Numbered from the stretch's first letter, positions 51,579 through 60,915 are shown. The stretch: DNA of 64,000 nucleotides from Sphingobium sp. HWE2-09 (GCF_035989265.1 NZ_JAYKZX010000003.1:3130501-3194500); one strand, 5' to 3'. Translations and numbers: made by a program. The notes: generated by a model not told the origin, from the sequence alone.

Positions 51579-52641
51579 CGTCCATCCATGCGAACCCGAG
51601 CGGTGCGCCGATCAGGACCAGCACCACCCGGGTCAGATGGTGGATGATGACTACGCCCGGCTCCAGCGCCAGACTGAGCGCCACCATGCTCATTTCGACC
51701 AGACCGCCGGGCGAATAGGCCAAGGTCAGCAAGATGGGATCAAGGCCCGTCAGCGCGCCGATGCTCGTCGCCCAGGCGAAGGTGACCGCCAGCAGGATCG
51801 CGGTCGATCCCGCCGCCAGCACCACGGTCCGCAGCAGCGTCCCCAATGTCAGCCCGACGAAGCGGCATCCGATCGTCGCGCCTAGCCCCACTTGCGCAGC
51901 GGCGAGCGCCCAGCCGGGAATGCGGAAATCCGCTATCCCGCTCATATGCACGGCCGCGCTGACCGCCAGCGGCCCGACCAGATGCCAGGCGGGCAGGCGC
52001 AGCAATCGACCGACGCAAAGGCCCACCACGACGCAGCCGCTCGCCCAGAGCAACAGCGACCAATTGGCGACGTTGCCGGTGACTGTAGCGGCAGGCGCGA
52101 TCGCGACCGGTGCATGGTCCAGTCGGATCAGAAACGGCAGGATGAACACGACCAGGAAGATGCGCGCGCCATGGATCAGGCCGATCATGCGCTCGTCCGC
52201 GCCGCGTTCCGCGCCCATCACCACCATTTCGGCGATGCCGCCGGGCATCCCGGCAAAATAGGCTGTCGCGGGATCGAATTTCGCGACCTTGCGGAAATAG
52301 GTGACGCACAGCAGCGCCGCGCTGGCGAGAAAGAAGGGTAAGGCCGCGAGCGGGATTAGCCAGTCGCGGGCCTGCGCAAAGATATGCGGACCGAAACTGC
52401 TGCCCAGCACTACGCCGATGACCGCTGCCATCGGTCTGCGCGTAGCGGATGATGCCTGGATCGGCAGGCCAACGACGCTGGCGATGGCGCAGGCCGCCAT
52501 TGATCCCAGTACCCACGGCAGGGGTGCGCCGATCCAGTGGAACAGCGCGCCGCCCCCCGCCCCGACGGCCAGCGCCGCCAGGAAACGAAGGGCTACCCCC
52601 GGGGCACCAGCCCATGATCCAATCGGGACAGGACGGACCAT
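51565..52641 (-). CDS. AbrB-family (COG3180) membrane protein
   Basis: A 358-residue polytopic protein with roughly ten hydrophobic segments in two related halves: WVLGSMAACAIASVVGLPIQ and YFAGMPGGIAEMVVMGAERG, then LVGPLAVSAAVHMSGIADFR and TLAYSPGGLVEMSMVALSLA. The repeated PGGxxEM motif is typical of this family, which is annotated as putative ammonia monooxygenase regulators but looks like a transporter. Function unknown. It lies 37 nt downstream of the CitMHS transporter on the same strand. Confidence 0.9.
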   Translation of the reverse strand: MVRPVPIGSWAGAPGVALRFLAALAVGAGGGALFHWIGAPLPWVLGSMAACAIASVVGLPIQASSATRRPMAAVIGVVLGSSFGPHIFAQARDWLIPLAALPFFLASAALLCVTYFRKVAKFDPATAYFAGMPGGIAEMVVMGAERGADERMIGLIHGARIFLVVFILPFLIRLDHAPVAIAPAATVTGNVANWSLLLWASGCVVVGLCVGRLLRLPAWHLVGPLAVSAAVHMSGIADFRIPGWALAAAQVGLGATIGCRFVGLTLGTLLRTVVLAAGSTAILLAVTFAWATSIGALTGLDPILLTLAYSPGGLVEMSMVALSLALEPGVVIIHHLTRVVLVLIGAPLGFAWMDARKA

Positions 52642-52678
52642 GGACTAATTCCTCATTCTTGTGCGTCGTCCGATGGCG

Positions 52679-53986
52679 TCAGGCGACGAACGGGAAGGCC
52701 AGCGCGATCATGCCGACCAGTGTCATGACGATGCAGACGGCGGCGGCGGGCAGCAGCGTGAAGCGCTGATGATCGGCCAGGTCGATACCCGCCAGGCTGA
52801 CGAGCAGATAGGTGGACGGCACCAGTGGGCTGAGCAGATGGACCGGCTGGCCCATCAGCGACGCGCGCGCGATCGCCATCGGCTCTACGCCATAATGCGC
52901 GCCCGCTTCGGCCAGGATCGGCAGCATCCCGAAATAGAAAGCGTCGTTGGAGATGAAGAAGGTGAAGGGCATGGAGAGGAGCGCCGTGATCGGCGCCATA
53001 TAGGGGCCAAGCGCAGGCGGGATGAAGCCCACCACTTCCTTGCTCATCGCTTCCACCATGCCGGTGCCGCCAAGGATGCCGGTGAAGATGCCCGCCGCGA
53101 AGATCAGCGATACCACTGACAGGACGTTACCGGCATGAGCGGCGATCCGCTCCTTCTGCTGCGCGACGCCGGGATAGTTGACGATCATGGCGATGGCGAA
53201 GGCGATCATCATCAGTACCGAGAGCGGCAGGATGCCCCATACCAGCAGGCCAAGCAGCGCCACGACCAGCAGGCCGTTGAACCAGCGCAGATGCGGGCGG
53301 CGCGCTTCGGGATATTGCGACACGCCAAGGTCAGCGATGTCGACCGGCTCGCGCTGCGGCATATGCACATGGCCCAGCCGACGCCGCTCCTTGATCCCGA
53401 ACCAGAAGGCGAGGCCGAGCAGGAAGGCGAGGCCCGCAATCATGCCGGGGATGAGCGGCAGAAACAGGGTGGCGGGGTCGAGCTTCAGCGCGCTCGCGGC
53501 GCGGGCGGTCGGCCCGCCCCATGGCGTCAGGTTCATGATCCCGCTCGTCACCATCAACAGGCAGACGAGGTAGATGCGTTTCATGTCGAACCGTTTGTAG
53601 AGCGGCAGCAGCGCGGCGATGGTGATGATGTAGGTGGTTGAGCCATCACCATCCAGGCTGACGACTGCGCACAGCACCACCGATCCCAGCAGGATCAGCA
53701 ACGGATCGCCATGGACCAGCCGCACCAGCCGCCCGACCAGCGGGTCGAACAGGCCGGTGTCGGTCATGGTCGAGAAAAAGAGGATGGCGAACAGCAGCAT
53801 CACGCCGGTGGGGGCGAGATTCTTGATACCTTCGATCATCATGTCGCCAAGACCGGCGGCCTGCCCCGCGATCACGCCGAACAGGGATGGGATGATGATC
53901 AGCGCGACCAGCGGCGTCATCCGCTTGGTCATGATCAGCGTCATGAAGGTGGCGACCATCAGGAAGCCGAGCAGGGCAAGGTTCAT
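52679..53986 (-). CDS. CitMHS-family citrate-metal symporter
   Basis: A 435-residue transporter with about 11-12 hydrophobic segments. Family blocks are GVMLLFAILFFSTMTDTGLF, CAVVSLDGDGSTTYIITIAA, GIMNLTPWGGPTARAASALK and SMPFTFFISNDAFYFGMLPI. Such proteins import citrate as a metal complex with protons. It is the third gene of the leftward unit (binding protein, porin, transporter) divergent from tctDE-like genes, supporting tricarboxylate uptake. Confidence 0.93.
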   Translation of the reverse strand: MNLALLGFLMVATFMTLIMTKRMTPLVALIIIPSLFGVIAGQAAGLGDMMIEGIKNLAPTGVMLLFAILFFSTMTDTGLFDPLVGRLVRLVHGDPLLILLGSVVLCAVVSLDGDGSTTYIITIAALLPLYKRFDMKRIYLVCLLMVTSGIMNLTPWGGPTARAASALKLDPATLFLPLIPGMIAGLAFLLGLAFWFGIKERRRLGHVHMPQREPVDIADLGVSQYPEARRPHLRWFNGLLVVALLGLLVWGILPLSVLMMIAFAIAMIVNYPGVAQQKERIAAHAGNVLSVVSLIFAAGIFTGILGGTGMVEAMSKEVVGFIPPALGPYMAPITALLSMPFTFFISNDAFYFGMLPILAEAGAHYGVEPMAIARASLMGQPVHLLSPLVPSTYLLVSLAGIDLADHQRFTLLPAAAVCIVMTLVGMIALAFPFVA

Positions 53987-54020
53987 CGCTGCGTCCTTGG
54001 ATAAACGGTAAAGGGGGGCA

Positions 54021-55520
54021 TCAGAAGGTCACGCCGACACGGGCGCTGACGGTCTGGCCGTCGTCGCTGCCAGTGAAGGCGCCGGCGCGATTGTCGGTGC
54101 GCCAGTGGATGCCGTTCAGTTGAAGCCGGGTGAAGCTGTTGAGATACCAGTTGACGCCGACCGTCGCGGCCCAGCCGTCGCCGCCCAGCAACAGGTCGGT
54201 ATAGTCCAGATTTTCATAGCGCGCGGTCAGTTCGATCGCGCCCGGCCCGCCGTCGAACGTGGGTTTCAGCACATTGGGCTGGCCAAAGCTGCCAAGGCGC
54301 GGGTTATAGGGCGGCAGTTCGCCGGTCAGGAAGAAGCCGGTCGATACGCTCCACGCCTTGCTTTCAAAATCCGGGCGATCCCCGGTCAGGCGCGCGACCC
54401 GGCGGCCTGCTTCGCCCATCACCCACAGGCTGCCGCTATAGCCGCCGAGTTCGACACCATAGCCGGTCGTAGAGCGACCGCCGAGCAGTTCGCCGGTCGA
54501 CACCCGCACCGCCCCGTTGAAGCGCCCGCCGATCACCGTGCTGCGCGTCAGCGTCGTCGCCGCGGCGGACAGCGCCTCGTCAAAGCCCCAGGCGCCGACA
54601 TGCAGCAGCGACCGGTCCGTCTTGATCGGGTTCCAGTGCGCGCGCGCCGACATGGTGCGGCTGTCATTGGTCGCCTGCTGCCCGTCGATCCGGTCGCCGG
54701 TCACGCTGACCGATGCGTGCCAGTTGGGACCAAACAGGCGGCCCATTATGCCGATGCCGTAGAAGCCACGCTGCGGAATGATCGCGGTGGAAACCGTGCT
54801 GCGTTCCAGGAACGGCGTGGAATCTGACCCGGTGCTGCCTTCGAAGGCGCGGTCGTTGAACAGATGGCCGACGCGGATGTCATAATCGACCTTGCCGCTC
54901 AGCCGGTTGCGCCAGCCCAGGAAGGCAGTGACGATATCGACTTCATTTTCCGAAAAGTCGCTTTCGAACTGGTAGAAGAAGTGCGGACCCACGCCGCCTT
55001 CCAGACCCAGGCGCAGCGCGCGCATACCCGTCGTCGTGGTATTGCGTCCGGCATAGTCCGACCCGAAGGTGGAACTCACATCGACCAGGATGCGGCCGCG
55101 CGGTTTGTAGGTGAAGACGCCGTCGGCGGAGCGGAAGACGGGCAAGCCCGCGCCCCATTCGGTCTTGACGCCGACTTCCTTGGCGATGGCGCGCGCCTGC
55201 GCCACGTCGATATCCGCAGGGCCGGGGGGCACGATCTGTGGCGCGAAGGGCGTGACCACCAGCGGCGCGGCGGCCTGCTGCTGCGCCATCTGCGGCGCGG
55301 GCTGCTGGACCGGCGAAACGGCTTGCGCGGCGCTTTGGCCCTCCAGCCTGTCGAGGCGGGTTTTCAGCGCCGCGATTTCTGCGGCTTGCGACTGGACCAG
55401 GGCGGCCTGCGCCTTGACCAGAGCAGCCAGTTCCTCGGCGCTGGGCGTTTGCGCCAGCGCAGGGGTGGCGGCGATCAGCGCCAATGCGGCGCATCCGCCG
55501 CGCAAAAAGGGAGGGATCAT
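54021..55520 (-). CDS. OprP/OprO-type outer-membrane porin
   Basis: A 499-residue protein with a signal peptide ending at PALAQ, a coiled region (LVQSQAAEIAALKTRLDRLEG), a Pro/Gln linker and a phosphate-selective porin O/P-type barrel. The barrel includes YKPRGRILVDVSSTFGSDYA, LRLGLEGGVGPHFFYQFESD and IELTARYENLDYTDLLLGGD, ending in F (SARVGVTF). The start at 55520 overlaps the binding-protein stop by 4 nt. By context it probably passes citrate or related anions rather than phosphate. Confidence 0.9.
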   Translation of the reverse strand: MIPPFLRGGCAALALIAATPALAQTPSAEELAALVKAQAALVQSQAAEIAALKTRLDRLEGQSAAQAVSPVQQPAPQMAQQQAAAPLVVTPFAPQIVPPGPADIDVAQARAIAKEVGVKTEWGAGLPVFRSADGVFTYKPRGRILVDVSSTFGSDYAGRNTTTTGMRALRLGLEGGVGPHFFYQFESDFSENEVDIVTAFLGWRNRLSGKVDYDIRVGHLFNDRAFEGSTGSDSTPFLERSTVSTAIIPQRGFYGIGIMGRLFGPNWHASVSVTGDRIDGQQATNDSRTMSARAHWNPIKTDRSLLHVGAWGFDEALSAAATTLTRSTVIGGRFNGAVRVSTGELLGGRSTTGYGVELGGYSGSLWVMGEAGRRVARLTGDRPDFESKAWSVSTGFFLTGELPPYNPRLGSFGQPNVLKPTFDGGPGAIELTARYENLDYTDLLLGGDGWAATVGVNWYLNSFTRLQLNGIHWRTDNRAGAFTGSDDGQTVSARVGVTF

Positions 55521-56599
55521 TTCTGTTGTGCTCCAGAGGCGAGGACCGCATGCCATTCGCGCAGGAAGCGCTGCTGTTTCAGGCGATCGAGATTGGCGAG
55601 TAGCTGCGGGCCGACGCGGATCGGGCGGGCCTGAGCCGCGGGCAAGCGGCGGCCGCGAATATCGGTACGGACCGGCCAGAGGCTGTGCTGGGCGAGCAAA
55701 GTCTGGCCCTGGCGCGACAGCAGAAAATCGAGGAACAGCTTGGCGGCGGCGGGATGCCGCGCTTCCCGCGCGATAAATGCGATGCGCGACATCACGATCG
55801 TATAATCCTGCGGAAAGATCACGCCGATGCGCGCGTCCCGGCGCGCCCGCTCCAGCGCGTAGGAACCGATGACATTATAGGCGATCGACAGCTTGCCATC
55901 GGCCACGCCGCGCAGCATCGGTTCAGTAGTCAGCGACAGTTGCGGCCGGGTCGCTGCCATGGCTTCGACCAGCGAGCGGGTGTCGCGCGTGATCGCATAA
56001 TCCTGCGTCAGATAGAGATAGCCGGTATTGGAACGCGCCGGATCGAAAGTCGCGACCCGGCCCGTCAGCGCCTTGCGATCCTTGCGTAACATCGCTTCCA
56101 ACGCGGCATGGCTGCTTGGCGGATTGGCGATCGCCTTCTTGTTATAAACATAGGCGATCGGTTCTGCGGTGACGCCGAAACCCATATTCTTCCACACTGC
56201 CGATGGCGGCAGAGCGGGTTTTTCAGGGCTGGCATAGGCCTGCGCGAAGCCATCGTTGATCAACTTGACCTGCTGGTCCATCGCCGACGACCAGACAAGA
56301 TCGGCCGACGGCTTGCGCGCGCGCGTTTCCGCCACAAACCTGCCATAGATGGCGTTGGACCCCAGGTCGGCGTAGCGGACGGTGACGCCGGGATAGCGTT
56401 TCTGAAAGGCGATGATGACGGGCGTCATTTCCGCCGTATCTGCATTGGCATAGACGACGACCTGCCGTTCGGCCTGCGCGTCAGCGATCAGCGTGTCGTA
56501 GGAGCGCGGATAGCCGCTTGGCCGTTCCGCCACAGCGGTCGCGGCAGGCGCGGTCAGGCTTGCCAAGCCTGCCATCATCAGAATAACCCGTCGCATCAC
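55517..56599 (-). CDS. Periplasmic solute-binding protein (type 2, AfuA/iron-binding-like)
   Basis: A 360-residue protein with a signal peptide (ILMMAGLASLTAPAATAVAE), then ERQVVVYANADTAEMTPVII, ADLVWSSAMDQQVKLINDGF and FPQDYTIVMSRIAFIAREAR, the fold of Fe(III)/anion-type binding proteins. There is no ABC permease or ATPase gene nearby, so it may pass ligand to the CitMHS carrier or report ligand to the TctE-like sensor. It is the first gene of the leftward unit; an ATG one codon later is equally possible. Confidence 0.88.
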   Translation of the reverse strand: MMRRVILMMAGLASLTAPAATAVAERPSGYPRSYDTLIADAQAERQVVVYANADTAEMTPVIIAFQKRYPGVTVRYADLGSNAIYGRFVAETRARKPSADLVWSSAMDQQVKLINDGFAQAYASPEKPALPPSAVWKNMGFGVTAEPIAYVYNKKAIANPPSSHAALEAMLRKDRKALTGRVATFDPARSNTGYLYLTQDYAITRDTRSLVEAMAATRPQLSLTTEPMLRGVADGKLSIAYNVIGSYALERARRDARIGVIFPQDYTIVMSRIAFIAREARHPAAAKLFLDFLLSRQGQTLLAQHSLWPVRTDIRGRRLPAAQARPIRVGPQLLANLDRLKQQRFLREWHAVLASGAQQK

Positions 56600-56695
56600 G
56601 CTTCCTCTCTCGTTTTTTCCGTTTCTGTCGTCGGATAAATCTAGGGGTCAGTTACGAAGCCAAGCTGTCATCAACCTTTCAGCATCAGGTGCCCT

Positions 56696-57361
56696 ATTCG
56701 GATTTTGATGATCGAGGACGACGCCGCCCTGGCGCGCAGCATTTCCGCCCTGCTTCGCGCAGGGGGCCATGCCGTGGACCATGTCGCGACCGGGGAAGAC
56801 GCCCTGGCGGTCGTCGGCAGCGAACCCTATGCGCTCGTCATCCTGGACGTAGGCTTGCCCGACATGGACGGCTTTGCCGTGCTGGCCGACCTGCGGCGGC
56901 GGGGCGAAAAGGTGCCGGTGCTGATGCTGACCGCGCGCGATGCGCTGGATGATCGGGTGCGCGGGCTGGATCTGGGCGCGGACGATTATCTGCGCAAACC
57001 CTTCGACCCGGAGGAACTGGAGGCGCGGGTGCGTGCGCTCGGGCGGCGGCGCGGCGGCGATCCGACGCCCGAACTCATGGTGGGCACGCTGACCATCAAT
57101 CGCTCCACCGGCGCGGCCGATGTGGCGGGGCGGCCGCTAGACCTGCGGCGGCGCGAACTGGCGGTGCTGGAGGCGCTGGCGACCCGGGCGGGGCAGGTGG
57201 TGCCGCGCGAATTGCTGATCGGGGAAGTCTTCGGCTTCGACGAACCGGTCGGCGGCAACGCGATCGAGGTGCATGTGACGCGGCTGCGCGGCAAGCTGGC
57301 GCCCGATGGCCCTGGCATCCGCACGGTGCGGGGTGTGGGCTATATGCTCGATGCCGGTTAG
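56696..57361 (+). CDS. tctD: TctD-like OmpR-family response regulator (possible ATT start)
   Basis: A receiver plus winged-helix regulator of about 220 residues: IEDDAALARSISALLRAGGH, LVILDVGLPDMDGFAVLADL, DDYLRKPFDPEELEARVRAL, then LRRRELAVLEALATRAGQVV and IRTVRGVGYML. No ATG, GTG or CTG start exists upstream in frame before a stop codon at 56642. ATT at 56696 would give MRILMIEDD, the canonical first beta strand, and has AGGTG 4 nt upstream. TTG at 56705 or ATG at 56708 would cut that strand. It is divergent from the citrate-uptake genes. Confidence 0.88.
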   Translation: MRILMIEDDAALARSISALLRAGGHAVDHVATGEDALAVVGSEPYALVILDVGLPDMDGFAVLADLRRRGEKVPVLMLTARDALDDRVRGLDLGADDYLRKPFDPEELEARVRALGRRRGGDPTPELMVGTLTINRSTGAADVAGRPLDLRRRELAVLEALATRAGQVVPRELLIGEVFGFDEPVGGNAIEVHVTRLRGKLAPDGPGIRTVRGVGYMLDAG

Positions 57362-58766
57362 GGCGGGGCCGGTCAGGACGCCGGGCAAGGCGCGCGCCAT
57401 CGCGCTGCGCACCCGGCTGCTCGCCGCGATGCTGGGGCCGTTGCTGGGCGCTGCGGCGATCATCGGCGTGGGCGGCGCGACGCTGATTTCGGACGTCGTG
57501 CGCCGGACCAACGACCGGGTGCTGGGCGGCGCCTTGGGCGCGATCGCTGAAACGGTGCAGGTGGAGCGCGGCGAGGTGACGCTGGACCTGCCGCCCGCCG
57601 CCTTTGGCATGTTGGAGAATAGCGAGCGCGACAATGTCTATTATCGCATCGCGGTAGGGCGCGACTTGCTCACCGGCTATGCCGATCTGCCCGCGCCCGA
57701 TCCCAAAACCATGTCGGTGGATCAGCCCCGCTTTCGCTTTTCGCGCTATCGCGACCAGGACATCCGCATTGCGGAGGTAAAGCGGATGCTGCCCCGGATC
57801 GCCCAACCGGTGATCATCCAGGTTGCCGAAACGCTCGACAATCGCAAGACGCTCGCCGGGCAACTGATCCTGGCGCTGCTTTTGGGGGAAGTGGCGCTGG
57901 TCGGCGTCGCGGTGCTGTTGCTGCGCCCCGCGCTGGGATGGAGCCTGCGCCCGCTCGCGCGTCTGCGCCGGTCCGTGGAAGCGCGGGATTCCAGCACAAG
58001 GCCGGACTTCTCGCCGCTCGATGCCGGGCCGCTGCCCAATGAACTGCGACCGCTCGCCACCGCGTTCGACCATCTGCTGGCGCAACTCGACAAGGCGACC
58101 GGCGGGGTGCGCCGCTTCACCGCCGACGCCTCGCACCAAATGCGCACGCCTTTGTCGGTGCTCAAAGTGCAGGTCGAGTTGGCGCGGCGGGGATCGTCCG
58201 CTGCGCTGGACGAGATTGCCGACGCAGTGTTGCGGCTGGAACGCTTAGTGACGCAACTTCTGGCATTGGCCCGCGCGGAGGAAGGTGGCGTCTCCCCACC
58301 ACTGGAAGCGGTGGACCTCAAGGAAGTGAGCGCCGCCGTCATCGGTCGCCTGATCAACCAGGCGATCCAGGCAGGGGTGGAGCTGGACCTCGACGCCGAC
58401 GATCGAAAAACCTATCTGGTACAAGCGCACCGGACGTTGGTGTTCGAAATCATCGCCAACCTGATCGACAATGGCATTCGCTACAATCGGCGCGGCGGCT
58501 CGGTCACGGTCATATTGGCGCATGACGCCGGGCAGGTGGTGCTGACGGTCAGTGATGATGGGCCGGGTATCGCTCCTGAATATCATGACCGGATATTCGA
58601 GCGCTTCTTCCGCGCGACGGGGCCGCAAGGGGCGGAAGGCACCGGTCTGGGGCTTGCGATCGTGCAGTCCGCCGCATCCCGCATGGGCGCACGCGTCGCC
58701 ATCACGCCGACGCAGACCGGCACCAGCATATCGGTCATCTTCACGACAGGGCGGGCAAGCGGATAG
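57351..58766 (+). CDS. tctE: TctE-like sensor histidine kinase
   Basis: A 471-residue kinase overlapping the regulator stop by 11 nt. It has an N-terminal transmembrane segment and periplasmic domain of the 2CSK_N type (LLAAMLGPLLGAAAIIGVGG; RDNVYYRIAVGRDLLTGYAD), and a second helix near residue 170-192. The H-box is FTADASHQMRTPLSVLKVQV, the N-box NLIDNGIRYN, and the G-boxes DDGPGIAPEYHDRIFERFFR and EGTGLGLAIVQS. TctE-type sensors detect extracellular tricarboxylates. It pairs with the upstream regulator to control the divergent transporter unit. Confidence 0.92.
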   Translation: MPVRAGPVRTPGKARAIALRTRLLAAMLGPLLGAAAIIGVGGATLISDVVRRTNDRVLGGALGAIAETVQVERGEVTLDLPPAAFGMLENSERDNVYYRIAVGRDLLTGYADLPAPDPKTMSVDQPRFRFSRYRDQDIRIAEVKRMLPRIAQPVIIQVAETLDNRKTLAGQLILALLLGEVALVGVAVLLLRPALGWSLRPLARLRRSVEARDSSTRPDFSPLDAGPLPNELRPLATAFDHLLAQLDKATGGVRRFTADASHQMRTPLSVLKVQVELARRGSSAALDEIADAVLRLERLVTQLLALARAEEGGVSPPLEAVDLKEVSAAVIGRLINQAIQAGVELDLDADDRKTYLVQAHRTLVFEIIANLIDNGIRYNRRGGSVTVILAHDAGQVVLTVSDDGPGIAPEYHDRIFERFFRATGPQGAEGTGLGLAIVQSAASRMGARVAITPTQTGTSISVIFTTGRASG

Positions 58767-58767
58767 T

Positions 58768-59478
58768 CTAACCCTGCCTTGTCGCAAACCAGATCGTGTG
58801 GTTCGCCTCTTCGCCGCCGACCAATACCGGCACATCGACTTCATCCACGACGAACTGCGCCTGTTCCAATCGGGTGACGAAGGCGTCATCCGGATAGGCC
58901 GACCAGATCGCCAATATGCCATTGGGCTTGAGCGCCGCATGGGCGGCGCGCAGCCCCCAATTGCAATACAGCCGTTCGTTGGCGATGTGGATCAGGCCGT
59001 CCGGGCCATTGTCGACATCCAGCAGGATGGCGTCATAGCTGCCCTTGGCCCTGTTGATGGCGTCGTGAACATCGCCCATTTCCAGCGATACCCGGCGGTC
59101 GCCCAGATAATCGTGGAACAGATGCGATAGCGGCCCCTTGGCCCAGTCGACGATCGTGGGCACCAGTTCCGATACGACGACCGTGGCCGTGGCAGGAAGC
59201 GATTTCAGCGCCGCGCCCAGGGTGAACCCCATGCCCAGCCCGCCGATCAGGATACGGCTGTCCGACTTTACCAGACGCTGACAGGTCAGCACGGCAAGCG
59301 CCTCTTCGGATTGGCGCACCTGGTTGCCCATCAATTCGGTGTCCTGGAACCGGATCGAATAATCATCGCCCCGACGCAACAGGCGCAACGTCCCGCCATC
59401 GGGCAGGTGGGCAGTATCGATCAGCTCGACCGCAGCCGTCTGAACTTCAGCAACTATGGCCAAATTCTGCCCTTTCAC
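58768..59478 (-). CDS. Spermidine synthase-like methyltransferase-fold protein
   Basis: A 236-residue Rossmann protein with RILIGGLGMGFTLGAALKSL (nucleotide-binding glycine loop), ATVVVSELVPTIVDWAKGPL and YDAILLDVDNGPDGLIHIAN, a layout like spermidine synthase but without its N-terminal beta domain. The reaction and substrate are not evident. It is convergent with the kinase gene, 1 nt apart. Confidence 0.8.
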   Translation of the reverse strand: MKGQNLAIVAEVQTAAVELIDTAHLPDGGTLRLLRRGDDYSIRFQDTELMGNQVRQSEEALAVLTCQRLVKSDSRILIGGLGMGFTLGAALKSLPATATVVVSELVPTIVDWAKGPLSHLFHDYLGDRRVSLEMGDVHDAINRAKGSYDAILLDVDNGPDGLIHIANERLYCNWGLRAAHAALKPNGILAIWSAYPDDAFVTRLEQAQFVVDEVDVPVLVGGEEANHTIWFATRQG

Positions 59479-59492
59479 TGGCGATATTCGCG

Positions 59493-59702
59493 TTATTGCG
59501 TGGAATATTGCCCGGGCTGCGCCTTGAATGTGTCGCGCGCGAAATTCCGTACCGCCGCTGCCGTCTTGAAGGTTTCTTCCTGCAACTGCGACGTCACCAG
59601 CGGATAGCCCTGCGAATTATAACGGGTCTCGCGAACGGTGAGCCGGAAATTCCCTTCTTCGTCTTTGGTGATCAAAAAGGGGCGGACTATTTCTCGGCTC
59701 AT
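59493..59702 (-). CDS. Small hypothetical protein
   Basis: A 69-residue protein starting MSREIVRPFLITKDEEGNFR with AGGAGC before the ATG at 59702. It continues LTVRETRYNSQGYPLVTSQL and ends AAAVRNFARDTFKAQPGQYS, resembling a small beta-alpha fold. No recognised family. It lies 14 nt upstream of the spermidine synthase-like gene on the same strand. Confidence 0.65.
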   Translation of the reverse strand: MSREIVRPFLITKDEEGNFRLTVRETRYNSQGYPLVTSQLQEETFKTAAAVRNFARDTFKAQPGQYSTQ

Positions 59703-59761
59703 GGATGCTCCTGCTATTATGGGGGAGGCCCGCCGCACGGATGTGGGCGGGCCATTGATGG

Positions 59762-59902
59762 TCAGCCCAGCATCGCCGCGACGATCTGCTTCAACTCGCT
59801 GCTCGACAGCGTGGCTGCGGCAGGGGTGATGGGCCGCGCGGGCATCCGGTCGAAAGGCAGGCGAAAGGTCACCCGATGGCTGCTGTGGGAAATGCTATTC
59901 AT
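59762..59902 (-). CDS. Small protein (46 residues)
   Basis: MNSISHSSHRVTFRLPFDRM at its start, SSSELKQIVAAMLG at its end, with a good AAGGAC site upstream of the ATG at 59902. The frame is open further, but this ATG has the best start context. The C-terminus is a short amphipathic helix. No family is recognised; it may be a small regulatory or precursor peptide. Confidence 0.55.
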   Translation of the reverse strand: MNSISHSSHRVTFRLPFDRMPARPITPAAATLSSSELKQIVAAMLG

Positions 59903-60038
59903 GGTAAAGTCCTTGCGGCGTCTGCCGCATTCAATTTTCAAGAGTGACATGCGCACGATGCCGGAAAACCGGGCGGTCGTGGAACGAATGTCCAGTCCGC
60001 CGCTGATCAGTAGAAGCGCGCGGCATGTCATATAAAGG

Positions 60039-60368
60039 TCAGGCCCGGTTCTTGCGGGCGAGATAGCGTGCGTCGCGCGCGGCCTTGCGTTCGGCTTCGG
60101 TCAGCACGGGCTTTTGCCGGGCGGCGCTTGCAGCGGCCGCTTCCAGCGCTGCGGCGCGCTTGGCCGCCCTCTGTGCCTTGGCTTCCGCCAGAGCTTGCTG
60201 GCGCTTTTCGCGCGCAGCCGCTTCCTTGGCGAGGCGGCGTTCGGCTCGCTCGGCCGCGCCGGTGTCGTCCACCGGCGGCTTGTCACGCAATTGTTCGAGA
60301 ACCGTCGTCCGGGCGCGCGCCGCCGCAGCTATGCGCTCCTGAAACTGGGGTTCTTTATATCTTTTCAT
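60039..60368 (-). CDS. DUF6481 family protein
   Basis: A 109-residue, strongly basic Ala/Arg/Lys-rich protein: MKRYKEPQFQERIAAAARAR then long charged helices (ERRLAKEAAAREKRQQALAE) ending DARYLARKNRA. This matches DUF6481, often found beside cold-shock genes in alphaproteobacteria. It follows cspA on the same strand after a hairpin. It is possibly an RNA- or ribosome-associated protein; that is inference. Confidence 0.75.
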   Translation of the reverse strand: MKRYKEPQFQERIAAAARARTTVLEQLRDKPPVDDTGAAERAERRLAKEAAAREKRQQALAEAKAQRAAKRAAALEAAAASAARQKPVLTEAERKAARDARYLARKNRA

Positions 60369-60407
60369 GCAGAGAAATATCCTATTCGTTTATAGTGGCA
60401 GCAGACG

Positions 60408-60435
60408 GGGCCGGGCAGTTTCAGCCGCCCGGCCC
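60408..60435 (-). terminator. Hairpin after cspA (attenuator or weak terminator)
   Basis: On the minus strand GGGCCGGGC pairs with GCCCGGCCC around a 10-nt loop, 6 nt after the cspA stop. No T-run follows, so it may only slow transcription or protect the cspA mRNA end before the DUF6481 gene. Confidence 0.45.
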
Positions 60436-60441
60436 ACCTGA

Positions 60442-60648
60442 TCAGGCTGCCTGAAGATTGACCGCAGAGGTCTTGCCGCGCTGATCCTTTTCCAGATCGT
60501 AGGTCACGCGCTGATCCTTTTCGAGGGTGCGCAGACCGGCGCGCTCAACGGCCGAGATATGGACGAACGCGTCGTCGCCGCCGGTTTCGGGCGCGATGAA
60601 GCCATAGCCCTTGTCGGCATTGAAGAATTTGACGGTTCCGGTGATCAT
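60442..60648 (-). CDS. cspA: Cold shock protein (CspA family)
   Basis: A 68-residue OB-fold protein with MITGTVKFFNADKGYGFIAP (RNP1 region) and DDAFVHISAV (RNP2), typical CspA. The ATG at 60648 has AAGGAGAC upstream. It binds single-stranded RNA/DNA as an RNA chaperone. The region upstream may form a cold-responsive leader, but no specific element was identified. Confidence 0.96.
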   Translation of the reverse strand: MITGTVKFFNADKGYGFIAPETGGDDAFVHISAVERAGLRTLEKDQRVTYDLEKDQRGKTSAVNLQAA

Positions 60649-60915
60649 ATGAAGTCTCCTTGTCACAAGTCCACGGGCGTACGCGACAATCCGCGTATCC
60701 CGGCTTTTAGAAGCAAATATGGGGACAAAGGAGAGCCGAAGCGGCCCGATATCCGTCAAACGCGACGTTCAGCGATGACCTTGTAGCACGGACCGGCCTG
60801 ATTTCAAAATCGGCGATGCGATCGGCCATTATCGATGGCTGGAAAACCATGGTCAGCGGTCAGGCCTGCCATCCTATTCCGCCGCGACAGCATGCATTAT
60901 CGCAGGCTCAACCCC

